Source: Candidatus Omnitrophota bacterium (GTDB lineage Bacteria; Hinthialibacterota; Hinthialibacteria; OLB16). Taken from it: a stretch of DNA of 64,000 nucleotides. Of this stretch, positions 62,877 through 64,000 are shown piece by piece. The stretch lies in the NCBI GenBank assembly GCA_020632575.1, contig JACKFH010000003.1, forward strand, positions 257,588 through 321,587, in the 5' to 3' direction. Every line of letters begins with the position of its first letter. Position 1 is the stretch's first letter. Below the pieces are notes generated by a model. The model had not been told where the DNA came from and did no database searches. It saw only the letters and a list, made by a program, of their open reading frames with translations. Made by a program: the position numbers and the translations under genes.

Positions 62877-63320
62877 TTACTCACCCAGCGCCTCGAGGTC
62901 CGCCAGGTCCTTCTTTCGTCCCGTGGCCCGCTTCGTGGCGATGAATTGATCCCGACCCAAGAAATGAACCGGAACGTCTCCCAATTTCCCCCTCACTTTT
63001 CCCTCATCGGCCTCATCCCAAGTCACCCCGGAGAGGGAAGTGATCAGGTCGACTCGCATGGGCGGAACACCGAGTTGCACCACTTGATCCGGTGATGAAA
63101 AATCTTCGGCGGTCAGGTTGGGGAACGAGAAACCGAACTCGGCCAATGCTTTGATGACCTTCGCCGCGTTCTCGGAATCGGGACGAACGAGAATGTCGAG
63201 ATCGCCAGTGAACCTCGGGGCGCCATGGAAGGCGAGTGCGTGGCCGCCTACAATGAGATAGTCAATTTGTTCTTCGTTGAACAACCCGAGCAACTCGCTC
63301 CATTCTCGGTAAATCTCCAT
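62877..63320 (-). CDS. MNT/AbiEii-type nucleotidyltransferase
   Basis: 147 residues. The nucleotidyltransferase core IVGGHALAFHGAPRFTGDLDILVRP has G25-G26 and D40/D42, the metal acidic residues. Such proteins often act as toxins or AMPylating partners of toxin-antitoxin systems. ATG at 63318-63320 is chosen because the earlier frame overlaps the small upstream gene. Overlaps that gene by 59 bases. Confidence 0.78.
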   Translation of the reverse strand: MEIYREWSELLGLFNEEQIDYLIVGGHALAFHGAPRFTGDLDILVRPDSENAAKVIKALAEFGFSFPNLTAEDFSSPDQVVQLGVPPMRVDLITSLSGVTWDEADEGKVRGKLGDVPVHFLGRDQFIATKRATGRKKDLADLEALGE

Positions 63321-63444
63321 AGTATTGCCTCCGGAGGATCTCCACCGCCTCAACACGCTCCTCGGGCGGGCGGCTCAACCAGTATTCAAGATCCTCTTGA
63401 ATGGTGGAGTCTTGGAGTGTTCTTTTCTTGAGAGTTTTCTTCAT
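63262..63444 (-). CDS. Small partner protein of the nucleotidyltransferase
   Basis: 60 residues, basic and helical. The pattern EDLEYWLSRPPEERVEAVEILRRQYYG followed by R-V-A-R-V-V-Q-R is one I recall upstream of nucleotidyltransferase genes of this type. It probably acts as antitoxin or chaperone. Overlap of 59 bases with the downstream gene suggests coupled expression. Confidence 0.68.
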   Translation of the reverse strand: MKKTLKKRTLQDSTIQEDLEYWLSRPPEERVEAVEILRRQYYGDLPRMERVARVVQRRTN

Positions 63445-63473
63445 GGCGACCCTATTTTAGCGGAAAGATTCGT

Positions 63474-63611
63474 CGCCGGGCAACTCACTTACCGGGTTTC
63501 AGTTTGTGCCGTGGGAGGGGCATCCTCGCCCCGATTTGCCCCAGCGCCCTTCGCGGCAAGATGCCGCTCCCACGGCTTGTTCGCGCCCCCCGGCAAGTGT
63601 GTTTCCGGGCG
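63474..63611. repeat. Palindromic repeat A, copy 3 (inverted)
   Basis: The reverse-oriented copy, with GTGGGAGGGGCATCCTCGCC, CGCGGCAAGATGCCGCTCCC and CCGGCAAGTGTG. The rest of the 63445-63800 gap shows no gene. Confidence 0.75.
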
Positions 63612-63800
63612 ACAGTTCTTTAACCAGCTGTTTGCCAAAATTCGCACCCACCATCTGGAATTCCCCGACCCCTCAATCAGGCAATCCCCGATAATTCGGA
63701 AAACTCCCTACGACTAGTCTTTAAATCATAAATCTATTGAGACGACCTCCAAATTCGCGCGACGGAATGGAGGTTCCTCTCAAATCATGGAGGACAGAAA

Positions 63801-63998
63801 ATGAATTGGGAACAAGTCGAAGGCAACTGGAATCAAGTGAAAGGCAAGGCCAAGGAGAAGTGGGGCGAACTCACCAGCGACGATCTGGATCGCATCGAAG
63901 GAAAACGCGATCAACTCGTGGGAACCCTTCAGAAGAAATACGGCTACGCCAAGGAGAAAGCCGAGCGCGAAGCCGAGGATTTCGCCGGTCGTTGTTGA
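63801..63998 (+). CDS. CsbD-family stress protein
   Basis: 65 residues: MNWEQVEGNWNQVKGKAKEK, then WGELTSDDLDRIEGKRDQL and the GTLQKKYGYAKEKAE end, all typical of CsbD (YjbJ) proteins that rise in general stress. GGAGG precedes the ATG. The role in the cell is unknown. Confidence 0.93.
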   Translation: MNWEQVEGNWNQVKGKAKEKWGELTSDDLDRIEGKRDQLVGTLQKKYGYAKEKAEREAEDFAGRC

Positions 63999-64000
63999 TT

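Noticed and set aside
61517..62884. Reverse open frame of 455 codons under the beta-helix protein
   Set aside because: Antisense to the C-terminal domain; product is arginine/histidine-rich without domains.

Overview
The window is about 64 kb of moderately GC-rich bacterial chromosome from a diderm: it carries an LpxD-like acyltransferase, a membrane-anchored PpiD-type foldase and HslV. Type II pseudopilins with the GFTLIELL motif followed by PNFLEAQ, many secreted glycoside hydrolases, a sulfatase, Tat-exported Gfo/Idh/MocA oxidoreductases, a cohesin-like/dockerin-like pair and a giant parallel beta-helix protein resemble uncultivated lineages near Planctomycetota, Sumerlaeota or Hydrogenedentota. 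I infer this from gene style; the phylum cannot be fixed without searching the 16S gene. I saw no tRNA gene, no CRISPR array and no transposase gene.

Layout. 0-6 kb: truncated hslV, two pseudopilins, a GtrB-like glycosyltransferase, a BFN/PilZ/VanZ operon and two LTXXQ (Spy-like) proteins in an operon with a pseudopilin. 6-20 kb: an orphan histidine kinase, a GH50-like agarase, a surface-polysaccharide cluster (glycosyltransferase, NodB deacetylase, TPR-methyltransferase, dolichyl-phosphate-mannose-synthase-like enzyme), a HAD phosphatase, a large GH2-like enzyme and a sulfatase. 20-25 kb: an accessory patch with two 16S-derived fragments interrupted by a REP-like palindrome, a PIN toxin-antitoxin pair, an AT-richer three-gene cassette headed by a TIGR04255 protein, and a 16S rRNA gene with its own promoter, boxA and terminator but no linked 23S. 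25-31 kb: an operon of a degenerate WaaP-like kinase, a BMP-class nucleoside-type ABC transporter without a binding protein and a tandem QueD fusion; then Ni superoxide dismutase. 31-40 kb: secreted beta-propeller/cohesin, GH-like and FG-GAP/dockerin proteins, and the foldase. 40-49.6 kb: a methyltransferase/CbiX/thioesterase operon, short LpxD, two GT87 proteins, AhpD-like and MFS proteins, a MITE-like element, and an ECF sigma factor with a membrane protein. 49.6-64 kb: a beta-lactamase-fold hydrolase, PurU, duplicated Gfo/Idh/MocA genes, a TPR protein, the 2189-residue beta-helix protein, a nucleotidyltransferase pair and CsbD.

Together the secreted enzymes (GH50-like, GH2-like, sulfatase, GH-like, cohesin/dockerin, Tat oxidoreductases) suggest life on complex, probably sulfated polysaccharides. 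Two families of palindromic intergenic repeats, one MITE-like element and the 16S fragments show repeat activity. The least explained parts are the 16S-fragment/accessory patch (19.9-23 kb) and the kinase-transporter-QueD operon (25.2-30.6 kb).
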